Source: DATMXT01 sp963662765
GTDB taxonomy: Bacteria; Bacillota; Clostridia; Oscillospirales; Feifaniaceae
DNA length: 64,000 nt
Direction of reading: 5' to 3'
NCBI GenBank assembly: GCA_963662765.2
Contig: CAXXUP010000008.1
Span: 620,001 to 684,000 of the forward strand
Part shown: positions 1 to 7,728 of the stretch, piece by piece
How positions within the stretch are numbered: position 1 is the first letter of the stretch
Layout of the letters: each line of letters opens with the position of its first letter
Translations under genes and position numbers: made by a program
The notes under the pieces: generated by a model
Databases searched by the model: none
What the model saw: the letters and a program-made list of their open reading frames with translations, nothing else
Told to the model about the DNA's origin: nothing

Positions 1-2
1 TT

Positions 3-308
3 TTGGGCAAGCGGTACGACCGTATTTTTGTGGCGGGCGGTGGGGTGAACAATCGGCTTCTCTGCCAGTACACGGCAAACGCCACAAAGAAGCGGGTTAT
101 TGCGTGCTTTGACCAGTCGGCGGCTTACGGCAATCTGCTGTTCCAGCTTTTAGGACAAGGGGAACTCAAAACGCTTCGCGATGTGCGGCAGGTGGCGATC
201 GATTCGACGCAGCTCACGGTCTACGAGCCCTGTGAGACCGAAAAGTGGGACGAGATGTACGCAAAGTGGGCGGATCATACCCGCCCGGTGCGAAAAACGG
301 AGGGTTAG
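3..308 (+). CDS. FGGY-family carbohydrate kinase, C-terminal fragment (rhamnulokinase-like)
   Basis: Only the last ~100 residues are in the window; the reading frame is open to the left edge, so the apparent TTG start is just the first possible codon. The fragment carries the family's C-terminal ATP-binding signature (VAGGGVNNRLLCQYTANAT) followed by the conserved Ala-x-GNLL helix, as in rhamnulokinase and related FGGY kinases that phosphorylate a ketose in the cytoplasm. The exact sugar cannot be told from this end. It stops one base before the next gene's ATG, so the two are probably co-transcribed. Confidence 0.8.
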   Translation: MGKRYDRIFVAGGGVNNRLLCQYTANATKKRVIACFDQSAAYGNLLFQLLGQGELKTLRDVRQVAIDSTQLTVYEPCETEKWDEMYAKWADHTRPVRKTEG

Positions 309-309
309 C

Positions 310-1008
310 ATGACGGCTCACCATGAGACGGGCTGCCTTATCTGCGGGGCACCCCTCATCTACACTGAGCCCACCCGGCGCAAATGCGCCATCTGCGGAA
401 AAGTCTTCACGGCTGACGCTGTCTGCGAGCGGGGCCACTATGTCTGTGATGGCTGTCACACCGCAGGACTGCCCCACTACATCAAAAAAATGGCAGCCTC
501 TGCCGAGGGAGACCCCATCCGGCTGCTGCAGATGGTCTTCAGGCAGGACGGAGTGCACATGCACGGGCCGGAACACCACGCCATCCTGCCCTGTGTGATG
601 CTTGTCGCCTACAAGAACTGCGGCGGCGAGGTCGATCTCGCCAAGGCCATTCCCGCAGCACTTGAACGGGGTGGGAAGGTGCCGGGTGGCACCTGCGGCT
701 ATTGGGGAGTCTGCGGGGCGGCGGCCGGTGCCGGCATCTACGCCTCCATTGTGACGGGGGCGACACCGCTAAATGGGGAGGCCTGGACAAAGCCGCAAAA
801 GCTTACCGCCCGGTGCATTACGTCCATCGCCGAGCTTGGCGGGGTGCGGTGCTGCAAGCGGGCGTCGTTTACGGCGGCCATAGAGGCTGCAAAGTGGACG
901 CAGGAGGTAATGGGGATTGAGATGCCGGTCACCCGGCCGGTCTGCGACTTTTATTCAAAAAACAGAGAGTGTCTGGGCAGGGAATGTCCTTATTTCCCGG
1001 AAAAATAA
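310..1008 (+). CDS. DUF5714 domain protein, Cys-rich
   Basis: A 232-aa soluble protein starting at ATG 310, one base after the kinase stop. The N-terminus has zinc-ribbon-like pairs (CLICGAP at ~9-15, CAICGK at ~27-32, then CERGHYVCDGC). The middle has a Gly-Cys-rich stretch (GGTCGYWGVCGAAAGAG) and a CC pair, and the C-terminus ends with C-x7-C-x3-C. This pattern matches the DUF5714 family of anaerobic bacteria and archaea, whose function is unknown; the many cysteines suggest metal or Fe-S binding (inference). A longer in-frame ORF begins at 181 inside the kinase, but ATG 310 is the sensible start. A strong terminator follows. Confidence 0.75.
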   Translation: MTAHHETGCLICGAPLIYTEPTRRKCAICGKVFTADAVCERGHYVCDGCHTAGLPHYIKKMAASAEGDPIRLLQMVFRQDGVHMHGPEHHAILPCVMLVAYKNCGGEVDLAKAIPAALERGGKVPGGTCGYWGVCGAAAGAGIYASIVTGATPLNGEAWTKPQKLTARCITSIAELGGVRCCKRASFTAAIEAAKWTQEVMGIEMPVTRPVCDFYSKNRECLGRECPYFPEK

Positions 1009-1010
1009 AA

Positions 1011-1037
1011 GCGGGCTTCGTATGAAGCCCGCTTTTT
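1011..1037. terminator. Rho-independent terminator, probably bidirectional
   Basis: Perfect 9-bp stem GCGGGCTTC/GAAGCCCGC with loop GTAT followed by TTTTT, preceded by an A-run. It separates the plus-strand DUF5714 gene from the convergent MFS gene. Confidence 0.9.
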
Positions 1038-1045
1038 AATATGGT

Positions 1046-2302
1046 TCAGGTGCTCTCCTCGGCCGCGAGCTGGTCTCGCATCTTTGCAGCAAAGGCCTGC
1101 TCCTCCTCTGGTTTGACAAGGGCCGCGATAACGACGTTACCAACCGAGAAGGCGGCCGCCACAAAGAAAACCCAGTGGCTGCCCCAGTACTCCCAGATCA
1201 GGCCGCCGGCAGCACCGGCGAAGATGGTGACAATGTGGTCAAAGCTCGTACCCGTCGAGAGCACGGCCGAGACCTCCTTCGGGTCCCAAGCGATGGAGCG
1301 CAAGTAGACCGATTTGACCATACCGACTTGCATCGAGAGCCGGTCAGCCACAAAGAGTATGTAGATGGCGCCGGCCGCAAGGGCCTTGGAGATGACGGCA
1401 CTTTCAATGGACCAGACCGCCATGCCGTAGATGACGTAGACCCCGATGAACGTGAAGGCATCTAGAAACATCATCTTTTTGATTCCAAAGCGGTCCATCC
1501 AGCCGCCCAGCATGCGCATGAAGAAAATGCAGAGGAAATTGGCCGCGATATAAAGAAGCGCCAGAGTTTCGGGCCCCTTGCCAAGCAGTTCGATGACAAC
1601 CCAGGAGCCGTAGACCAAGGCGATCTGCTTTTGCACGCCGCCCAGCACCGTCAGCAAATAGTAGTACTTATACTGTTTGCGCAAAATGAGTTTAAATTTC
1701 TTGGAGGCCGCCTTTTGCGGTTTCACGGTGCGCAGCAACAGTGCGGTGAAGAGGGCGGCAAACAGGAAGGCAGCGGCCCCAACGACGAAGTTGAGCTTCA
1801 GGTCGTGGGTGAAGTCGAAGACGCCGGTGCGAAAACCGATAAAAACCATGCCGGCAGCAAAAAAGCTGAACCCCGCCCGCACTGAAGCGTATTGTCCCAT
1901 TCGGCGACCGACATAACCGGGTTCGGCTAAGGACATGCCGATGGCGTCTTGCACCGGCATGAAGAGGTGGGTGCCCATGGAGTAGACAAACAGAAAAGTC
2001 AGCATGACGGCGTAGGCCGGCGTGAAAAGCCCGAGTACGCCGAGCCCAATGGCGGCCAGAATATGGGAGATCAGCGCGATGCGGATGTCGCCCAGTGACG
2101 AGAGGGCGGCGATCAGGACGGCGCAGAGCATGCCGGGCGTCTCACGCGGGAACTCAATGAAGCCGCGCTGTACCGCCGTAACCTGATAGGCATCCTTATA
2201 GTAGCTTGACATGACAGGCTCTGCCATGCCTGTGGCAAGGGCCGAGAGGGCAGCGACCATAAAGAAGAGTATAAGCGCCTTACGGCGAGTCGCCTCGGTC
2301 AT
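1046..2302 (-). CDS. Major facilitator superfamily transporter
   Basis: A 418-aa integral membrane protein with about 12 hydrophobic segments and the cytoplasmic-loop signature GYVGRRMGQYAS between helices 4 and 5 (residues ~130-140). The N-terminus is cytoplasmic (MTEATRRKALILFFMVAA). The start ATG overlaps the stop of the upstream dehydrogenase by four bases (ATGA), so the two are translationally coupled. That context suggests uptake of the organic acid handled by the dehydrogenase, such as a hydroxy-acid. Substrate is inferred only from the neighbours. Confidence 0.8.
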   Translation of the reverse strand: MTEATRRKALILFFMVAALSALATGMAEPVMSSYYKDAYQVTAVQRGFIEFPRETPGMLCAVLIAALSSLGDIRIALISHILAAIGLGVLGLFTPAYAVMLTFLFVYSMGTHLFMPVQDAIGMSLAEPGYVGRRMGQYASVRAGFSFFAAGMVFIGFRTGVFDFTHDLKLNFVVGAAAFLFAALFTALLLRTVKPQKAASKKFKLILRKQYKYYYLLTVLGGVQKQIALVYGSWVVIELLGKGPETLALLYIAANFLCIFFMRMLGGWMDRFGIKKMMFLDAFTFIGVYVIYGMAVWSIESAVISKALAAGAIYILFVADRLSMQVGMVKSVYLRSIAWDPKEVSAVLSTGTSFDHIVTIFAGAAGGLIWEYWGSHWVFFVAAAFSVGNVVIAALVKPEEEQAFAAKMRDQLAAEEST

Positions 2303-3360
2303 AGGAGCCTTGCCAGCACAGCGGCGCCGGTCTCCTCAGTCGTGGCAGTGCCGCCGATGTCGGGGGTGAGGTATTTTCCCTCGACCAGCACATCTTCAAT
2401 GATGTCGACGAGTTTTTTGCCCATCTCGGGGTGACCGAGGTGGTCGAGCATCTGACTTGCGGCCCAGACGGTAGCCAAGGGATTGGCAAGCCCGCGCCCC
2501 GCAATGTCGGGGGCCGAGCCGTGGATAGGTTCGAACATGGAGGGGTATTTGCGCTCCGGGTTCAAATTGGCGCCGGCCGCAAGCCCCATACCGCCCGCAA
2601 TGGCGGCGCCGAGGTCAGTCAGGATGTCGCCGAAGAGATTCGAGGTGACGACAACGCCAAATCGGGCGGGATCCCGCACCATGAACATGCTGGCGGCATC
2701 GACCAGAAGCTTTTTCGTCACGACGGTCGGGTACTCATGCGCAACCTCGGCAAAAATCTTATCCCAGAAGACCATGGAGTAGTTCAAGGCGTTGCCCTTG
2801 CTGACGCTGGTCAGGGTACGGCCTTCCGCTTTCGCCAGCTCAAAGGCATAGCGGATGACTCGCTCACAGCCGTGCCGCGAGAAGACACCGTTTTGGATGA
2901 CGACCTCGTGGTCTGTATCGGGGTAGAGCCAGGCGCCGCTGCCGGCATACTCGCCCTCGGAGTTTTCCCGCACGAAAATCATGTCAATGTCAGCGATTTT
3001 GACACCGGAAAGGGGACAGGGAGCGCCCTTCAGCAGTTTGACGGGGCGTAAATTGACATACTGGTCGAAGGATTTGCGGATTTTTAAGAGCAAGTCCCAC
3101 AGAGAAATATGGTCCGGCACATCGGGCCTCCCGACGGCGCCGAGCAGTATGGCGTCAAATCCCGCGAGGGTATCAATACCGTCAGCGGGCATCATGACGC
3201 CGTTTAACAGATAGTAGTCACAGCCCCAGGGAAAACGGGTGAACTTAAAGGAAAAGGAGCCGTCAAGCCGGGCTGCGGCCTCGAGCACCCGCTCGCCGAC
3301 CGAGATGACCTCGGGGCCGATGCCGTCGCCCGGGATGACGGCGATGTTGTAGGTAGTCAA
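2299..3360 (-). CDS. Tartrate/D-malate dehydrogenase family (isocitrate/isopropylmalate dehydrogenase superfamily)
   Basis: 353 aa, the usual length for beta-decarboxylating dehydrogenases. Seen: N-terminal VIPGDGIGPEV, substrate-binding LRP in YVNLRPVKLL, the VRENSEGEYAG motif (residues ~130-140), and near the C-terminus SNLFGDILTDLGAAIAGGMGL and EPIHGSAPDIAG. These define NAD-dependent oxidative decarboxylation of D-malate, tartrate or 3-isopropylmalate. The GEYAG variant and the absence of leuABD neighbours favour the tartrate/D-malate subgroup (TtuC/DmlA) over LeuB. The start is TTG, seven bases after GGAGG. It is followed by a coupled MFS permease. Confidence 0.8.
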   Translation of the reverse strand: MTTYNIAVIPGDGIGPEVISVGERVLEAAARLDGSFSFKFTRFPWGCDYYLLNGVMMPADGIDTLAGFDAILLGAVGRPDVPDHISLWDLLLKIRKSFDQYVNLRPVKLLKGAPCPLSGVKIADIDMIFVRENSEGEYAGSGAWLYPDTDHEVVIQNGVFSRHGCERVIRYAFELAKAEGRTLTSVSKGNALNYSMVFWDKIFAEVAHEYPTVVTKKLLVDAASMFMVRDPARFGVVVTSNLFGDILTDLGAAIAGGMGLAAGANLNPERKYPSMFEPIHGSAPDIAGRGLANPLATVWAASQMLDHLGHPEMGKKLVDIIEDVLVEGKYLTPDIGGTATTEETGAAVLARLL

Positions 3361-3423
3361 TGTGCACCTCCGAAAAAATACGGTATACGGGCCGTTTAGG
3401 GTCTGCTTGAAAAATGGCGTGAG

Positions 3424-3444
3424 CTTGTTTGTTCTTCAAACAAG
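3424..3444. terminator. Short hairpin at the end of the hydroxyacid dehydrogenase gene
   Basis: Inverted repeat CTTGTTTG/CAAACAAG with a five-base loop; it spans the stop codon of the minus-strand dehydrogenase. There is no clean T-run right after it on the minus strand, so it may be an RNA-stability or weak-termination element. Confidence 0.4.
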
Positions 3445-4401
3445 CCCTATAGGGGTCATGCGGTAGCCGGTGGAGCGGTCAACAAGGCTTACAAGCGGCC
3501 GCCCCTCCGTAAAGCGGGCAAGGTTCTCGACCGCAATGGCGACCGAACGCTCATAGGTCTCGTCGAGATGATAAAACCCAGATACGTGGGGTGTGACAAC
3601 AGCGGATCGGATGCCCCACAGCCGGTGTCCCTCGGGCAGGGGCTCGGGCTCGGTCACGTCGAGGGCGGCGCCTCCAAGGTGGCCTGACTCCAGGGCGTCG
3701 CAGAGATCGTCCGTTACGACGGCGTCCCCTCGGCCAACGTTGACTAAAAATGCGCCCGGCTTCATTTTGGCAAGCCGCGCAGCGTCAAAAAGGTGGTGGG
3801 TGGCCGGCGTCGAGGGCAGCGAGAGCGTGACGGCGTCTGCCCGCTGCAGCAGGGAGTCTAAAGCATCCATCAGATGGAGCTCGTCGACGTAGGGGGGCTT
3901 TTCGGGGTTTGTCCGCCGCACGCCGATCACATAGGCGCCCAGGGCTTTCATCCGGCGGGCAAAATCGCCGCCGATGTCGCCGAGTCCCACGACCAGCACC
4001 GTCGAGCCTTCAATTTTTTTCACTTTGCCCTCATCGAGCCAGACGCCGCGGATCTGGTTGTCCCGGTAAAGGTGCAGCTTTTTGTACATCATGGTGAGCA
4101 CCGCCACCATGTGCTCCGAGATGGCAAGGCCGAAAGCGCCGGTCATGATGGTCAGCAGCGTGTCCTCCGGCAATACCCGCGCGTAGTCATTGACACCGGC
4201 AGAACTGAGCTGCACCCATAACAGGTTTGTGAGCCCCTCGTAAAGGGAGGCCTGCGGATTGCCGATGACGACATCGACCGCAGACAGAAGCTCTTTTGTT
4301 ACTGACGCGGCCGGCACATAGATGAACTCGGCCGTGGGGGCCGCCCCCTCCAGCATGACTTTGTGGGGCTCATCCATTGGAATACAGACAAGAACCCTCA
4401 T
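3436..4401 (-). CDS. D-isomer-specific 2-hydroxyacid dehydrogenase
   Basis: 321 aa, cytoplasmic. The NAD-binding Rossmann motif VLVVGLGDIGGDFARR is at ~134-149, followed by the family's NVGRGDAVVTDD (catalytic-Arg region), the Glu region DVTEPEPLPEGHRLW, and the catalytic His in VTPHVSGFYH. This fits the phosphoglycerate/hydroxypyruvate/D-lactate dehydrogenase family, which reduces 2-oxo acids to D-2-hydroxy acids. Substrate cannot be assigned. The gene precedes the tartrate/D-malate-type dehydrogenase and MFS gene on the same strand with a 75-base gap, consistent with a hydroxy-acid catabolic cluster. The start is ATG with a GGAAAGGA site upstream. Confidence 0.85.
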   Translation of the reverse strand: MRVLVCIPMDEPHKVMLEGAAPTAEFIYVPAASVTKELLSAVDVVIGNPQASLYEGLTNLLWVQLSSAGVNDYARVLPEDTLLTIMTGAFGLAISEHMVAVLTMMYKKLHLYRDNQIRGVWLDEGKVKKIEGSTVLVVGLGDIGGDFARRMKALGAYVIGVRRTNPEKPPYVDELHLMDALDSLLQRADAVTLSLPSTPATHHLFDAARLAKMKPGAFLVNVGRGDAVVTDDLCDALESGHLGGAALDVTEPEPLPEGHRLWGIRSAVVTPHVSGFYHLDETYERSVAIAVENLARFTEGRPLVSLVDRSTGYRMTPIGLV

Positions 4402-4422
4402 CGTCGCACATCCTTTCCTGCA

Positions 4423-4455
4423 GCGCTGCGGCCCTGTCCCACAGGGCCGCAGCGC
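4423..4455. terminator. Strong GC hairpin between ricT and the hydroxyacid dehydrogenase gene
   Basis: Perfect 14-bp stem GCGCTGCGGCCCTG/CAGGGCCGCAGCGC with loop TCCCA. It lacks a T-run, so it may attenuate rather than fully terminate minus-strand transcription coming from ricT. Confidence 0.55.
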
Positions 4456-4466
4456 ATGGCGCTTAT

Positions 4467-5291
4467 TTATTTCGAGTCTTTTTTACCCTCTTTATCGAAC
4501 TTGATGTCCTTTAAGGCGTACTGCACCGCCGGCTCGTCACCGGGGAACTGCACTTTGACGAGGCCCCTGAGCAGCATGACTTCGGAAACGACGCCATACC
4601 CTTGAGCGGTCTCCACTCTTGCGCCGATTTTGGGCATAATGCCCAGCATCTCCTCATAGGCCTCTTGCTCGTATTTCAGGCAGCACATCAGCCGCCCGCA
4701 AGTGCCGGAGATTTTGGTGGGGTTGAGCGAAAGCCCCTGCTCCTTAGCCATTTTGATAGAGACGGGGCGGAATTCGTCTAAAAAAGTGGCACAGCAAAAG
4801 GGCTTGCCGCAAATGCCAAGGCCCCCCAGCATCTTGGCTTCGTCGCGAATGCCGATCTGCCGAAGCTCGATGCGGGTGCGGAAGACCGAGGCCAGGTCTT
4901 TGACCAGCTCCCGGAAATCGACCCTGCCGTCGGCCGTGAAATAAAAGAGAAGCTTGCCGCGGTCGAATGTGTACTCCACGTCGACCAGCTTCATGTCGAG
5001 TTTGTGGGCGGTGATTTTCTCCTCACAGACGGCCCTAGCCTCGGCCTCTTTACGCTGATTGTCGCCCATCTGGGCGATATCCTCAACCGTTGCCCGCCGC
5101 AAAACTTTGCGCAGCGGAGCAACCACCGTGTCGTCCTCTATCTGCCGGTTGGAGGCGGCAACCTCTCCGAACTCGACACCCCGCGAGGTTTCAACGATGA
5201 CGTATTCACCCTCGTCGAGCTTCAGCTCGGCAGGGTCAAAATAATAGACTTTACCGACCCGCTTAAATCGGACTCCGCAGACCGTTGTCAT
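4467..5291 (-). CDS. ricT: PSP1-domain protein RicT (YaaT), Y-complex subunit
   Basis: 274 aa from ATG 5291. The frame is open upstream, but the family begins at the equivalent of MTTVCGVRFKRVGKVYYF. The PSP1 C-terminal region has the characteristic cysteine cluster GICGKPFCCATF and TCGRLMCCLKYE (residues ~190-235). In Bacillus the RicA-RicF-RicT complex binds Fe-S clusters through such residues, promotes RNA processing and supports sporulation and competence. The gene overlaps holB by 29 bases and lies in the darA-holB-ricT order known from Bacillus (yaaQ-yaaR-holB-yaaT), here without yaaR. Confidence 0.9.
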   Translation of the reverse strand: MTTVCGVRFKRVGKVYYFDPAELKLDEGEYVIVETSRGVEFGEVAASNRQIEDDTVVAPLRKVLRRATVEDIAQMGDNQRKEAEARAVCEEKITAHKLDMKLVDVEYTFDRGKLLFYFTADGRVDFRELVKDLASVFRTRIELRQIGIRDEAKMLGGLGICGKPFCCATFLDEFRPVSIKMAKEQGLSLNPTKISGTCGRLMCCLKYEQEAYEEMLGIMPKIGARVETAQGYGVVSEVMLLRGLVKVQFPGDEPAVQYALKDIKFDKEGKKDSK

Positions 5292-6222
5292 AGGTATCCC
5301 TCCATATCTCAAGTAGCATGGCCGTGCAAAGCAGCGGCAAGGCCGCGGCCCCTTCGGCAATGCGCCTATATTTCTCAGTGACGTGAACGAGTGCCCCAGC
5401 CGCGTTAGGGTGTTCGCCCGCCGCAAGGGCGGCGGTGCCCCCCCGCACCATGTCGTCGCAGGTGGCGGAAAAATCTTCTCTTGTGGCGGACATCTTATTT
5501 GCCAGTGCAATCAGCCCGTATTTGTCGCGGGCAAAAAGCAGCTCCCCGGCCAGTCGCCCCAGCTCTTCCGGCTGAGATCGTTTTCGCATGAGGGCAAGAG
5601 CTTGTCCGATCACCCCGCCCGAAAGACGCGCTGCCGATGCGATTTTGGCGGGGTCGGCCTTCGGGTTTTTGCGGCGAAGGAAGTCTGCCGTCTCGGCCGC
5701 CGACATTGGACCCATGCGCAGTTCGGCAGCCCTAGAGCGGACAGTGGGCAGTAGGGATTCGGCATTGACGGCCGTTAAAACGATGATGAGATGGGGTGGC
5801 GGTTCCTCAAAAAGCTTCAAGAGTGCGTTTTGGGCCTGCAGCGTCATCTTGTCGGCGTCCATAATGACAAAGACGCGCCGCAGGGCTGAGGCGGGAAATG
5901 CGAAGGCGAGCTCCCGAAGCTCCCGTATGGCCTCGACCTTGATGCTCTTCTCACCAAGGGCGACGGTCAGGTCGGGGTTTGTGCCGGCGTCAAAAGAAGT
6001 GCAGACCCGGCACTTTCCACATGCCAAATGGCCCTGACGGTGTGGGCACATCACGGCCTTGGCAAAGACAAGGGCCGCGGTGCGCTTGCCCACACCGACA
6101 GGGCCGGAAATCAGCAGCGCATGCGGGGGGCGGTCGGAGGCGGCCATGTCCATTAGCCTGGAGAGGGTCTCCTCACCGCCCGCTATGTCCCAACAGTCAG
6201 TACTTTTCAAACCGGTCCACAT
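5263..6222 (-). CDS. holB: DNA polymerase III subunit delta'
   Basis: About 319 aa. It has the clamp-loader AAA+ fold: Walker A GPVGVGKRT, a zinc module of four cysteines (C-x8-C-x2-C-x2-C at ~60-75), an IMDADKM Walker-B-like segment, ALLKLFEEPP, and the sensor/SRC-like TVRSRAAEL. Delta' is the stator of the clamp loader that loads the beta sliding clamp. The start is uncertain: TTG 6231, ATG 6222 and TTG 6210 are all possible inside the end of darA; ATG 6222 is chosen as the only ATG. Overlaps with both neighbours indicate one operon. Confidence 0.88.
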   Translation of the reverse strand: MWTGLKSTDCWDIAGGEETLSRLMDMAASDRPPHALLISGPVGVGKRTAALVFAKAVMCPHRQGHLACGKCRVCTSFDAGTNPDLTVALGEKSIKVEAIRELRELAFAFPASALRRVFVIMDADKMTLQAQNALLKLFEEPPPHLIIVLTAVNAESLLPTVRSRAAELRMGPMSAAETADFLRRKNPKADPAKIASAARLSGGVIGQALALMRKRSQPEELGRLAGELLFARDKYGLIALANKMSATREDFSATCDDMVRGGTAALAAGEHPNAAGALVHVTEKYRRIAEGAAALPLLCTAMLLEIWRDTYDNGLRSPI

Positions 6223-6520
6223 CGAGCACAAAGACCGTGGCTCCGCCCACTGTCACTTCAATCGGGAAGGTGGCGAAAGCATCGGTGCCGTGCATGGGTA
6301 AGGATGAGATGATCTGTGTGCGCTTATGGCCGCCCTGCTTGATGACGTCGAGCGCGGCGTCGACCTTGTCCTCTTCGGTTCCGATGAGCAGGGTGGTATT
6401 GCCCTTCATCAGAAAAACGCCGGTGGACTGCATGGTGGTGACCTTGTATCCGGCCCGCATCAGGGTGCCTTGAACAGCCGAACTGTCGTCGGAATTCATG
6501 ATGGCCATGATCAGCTTCAT
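6197..6520 (-). CDS. darA: Cyclic-di-AMP receptor DarA (PstA/YaaQ, DUF970)
   Basis: 107 aa, PII-like fold. The sequence MKLIMAIMNSDDSSAVQGTL, the loop GVFLMKGNTTLLIGTEEDKVD and the C-terminal VTVGGATVFVLDVDRFEKY match the Firmicute PII-like c-di-AMP receptor. ATG 6520 follows AGGAGG at eight bases; an upstream in-frame GTG lies inside that ribosome site and is rejected. It heads the darA-holB-ricT operon. What the receptor controls is not well settled in the family. The genome also carries a TrkH potassium transporter in this window, a typical c-di-AMP-linked process. Confidence 0.9.
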   Translation of the reverse strand: MKLIMAIMNSDDSSAVQGTLMRAGYKVTTMQSTGVFLMKGNTTLLIGTEEDKVDAALDVIKQGGHKRTQIISSLPMHGTDAFATFPIEVTVGGATVFVLDVDRFEKY

Positions 6521-6581
6521 ATTGAACACCTCCTCATAAGTATCCTAAACTAATTTTAATTAATTGGCAAGTAGAAAATGC

Positions 6582-6609
6582 GCGAAAGCCCGTGTCGGGC
6601 GGCTTTCGC
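6582..6609. terminator. Hairpin downstream of the alanine-racemase-like gene
   Basis: Perfect 9-bp stem GCGAAAGCC/GGCTTTCGC with a ten-base loop, then GCATTTTC on the minus strand. It is a plausible weak terminator between the minus-strand racemase-like gene and darA. Confidence 0.5.
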
Positions 6610-6657
6610 AAACCCTCTGCGCAACAGTTTTCGCACGCCGCGGCGGGCCGACTTTCG

Positions 6658-7728
6658 CTACTGCCAGACACGCAAAACCGAGCTGTCGACTAAAAGTGGA
6701 TTGACCTCAAAACGGGCGATGGCCCCCACGGCGCAGTCGATATCAGTCACATCTACAACGGTACCGGTCAATCCGATGCGCCCGAGCGTTTGGACTGAGT
6801 TGCCGTTTATCGTGCAACGAACGATGGGCGGCCGGAAGGCGTCCTTTACGGCATGCCAGATGTAGCGGGCGTTGTCAACCGGGCGAAAGGCGTCCTTGCC
6901 CCTGGAAATGCCGATACCGTCCGCAAGACCCGCCGTTACAAGGGCGGTGCGCGTTGGGCGGCTTGTGTAATAGACGTTGGTGTAGCCCACGTTGTGTCCT
7001 TTTGGAAGCTCATGCAGCTCGGCCACATCGGCTTCGAGCCAGCCGATTTTGGCGAGTGGGGTCGTAGCGGCAGCGGGCAACCGGCCCACAAAGGCAGAGC
7101 CGATGCGCACGGCTGACAGCCGCGTCTTCGGGTGGAGAAGCGCTGCACAGGAGTTTGCGGCGTGGCGCAGCGGGGGGTCGATGCCGAGAGCAGCGAGTCT
7201 ATCGGCAAAGCGGAGAAAGGCCTCAAACTGCCGGTCGGTGTCGGGAGCATTTGAGAAAGAGCGGGAGAAGTGGGTGAAGATACCCGAGACCTCAAGCCCC
7301 GCCTCCTTGATAGCGCGGGCGGCAAGTTCCTCCTCGCCCGGCATGAAGCCGTACCGGCCAAAGCCGGTGTCGACTTTGAGGTGAACCGCCACGCCGGTGC
7401 CGGCAAGGGCGGCGGCCGCCGCGGCGCTGCCGACCGTCGGGGTGATATTCAATTTAAGCAGTGCCTCGATCTCGGCGGGAAGCGAAGTGGAGGAGAGCAT
7501 CAAAATGGGGCAGTCAATGCCGCCCTCGCGCAGGGCAGCCCCCTCTTCAACAGCGGCGACGGCAAGGGAGGGAACGCCGGCTTCAAGCAGCGCTTTTGCG
7601 TAGGGCAGAGTGCCGACGCCCATGCCGTTTCCTTTGCAGACCCCAATAACAGGAACTCCCGACATCTCGGTGAGAACTGCCGAGACGTTTTGCATGAAGG
7701 CCGCCCGGTCGACGATGAGCCGTCTCAT
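6658..7728 (-). CDS. Alanine racemase-like fold-III PLP protein lacking the catalytic Tyr
   Basis: 356 aa. The N-terminal PLP barrel has the Schiff-base lysine at K32 in GVCKGNGMGVG (canonical KANAYGHG), the HLKVDTGFGRYGF substrate loop and the THFSRS segment. In the C-terminal domain the position of the canonical GYADG, whose Tyr is the second acid/base of alanine racemase, reads AGLADG (L268), and the usual GRICMDQ becomes GRIGLTG. Canonical racemisation therefore looks impaired; it may act on another amino acid or bind PLP in a different role. The ATG overlaps the upstream FemX-like stop by four bases, tying it to peptidoglycan peptide chemistry (inference). Confidence 0.75.
   Translation of the reverse strand: MRRLIVDRAAFMQNVSAVLTEMSGVPVIGVCKGNGMGVGTLPYAKALLEAGVPSLAVAAVEEGAALREGGIDCPILMLSSTSLPAEIEALLKLNITPTVGSAAAAAALAGTGVAVHLKVDTGFGRYGFMPGEEELAARAIKEAGLEVSGIFTHFSRSFSNAPDTDRQFEAFLRFADRLAALGIDPPLRHAANSCAALLHPKTRLSAVRIGSAFVGRLPAAATTPLAKIGWLEADVAELHELPKGHNVGYTNVYYTSRPTRTALVTAGLADGIGISRGKDAFRPVDNARYIWHAVKDAFRPPIVRCTINGNSVQTLGRIGLTGTVVDVTDIDCAVGAIARFEVNPLLVDSSVLRVWQ

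Noticed and set aside
2431..3051. 206-codon plus-strand ORF opposite the dehydrogenase
   Set aside because: Antisense to a gene with strong family motifs; no ribosome site.
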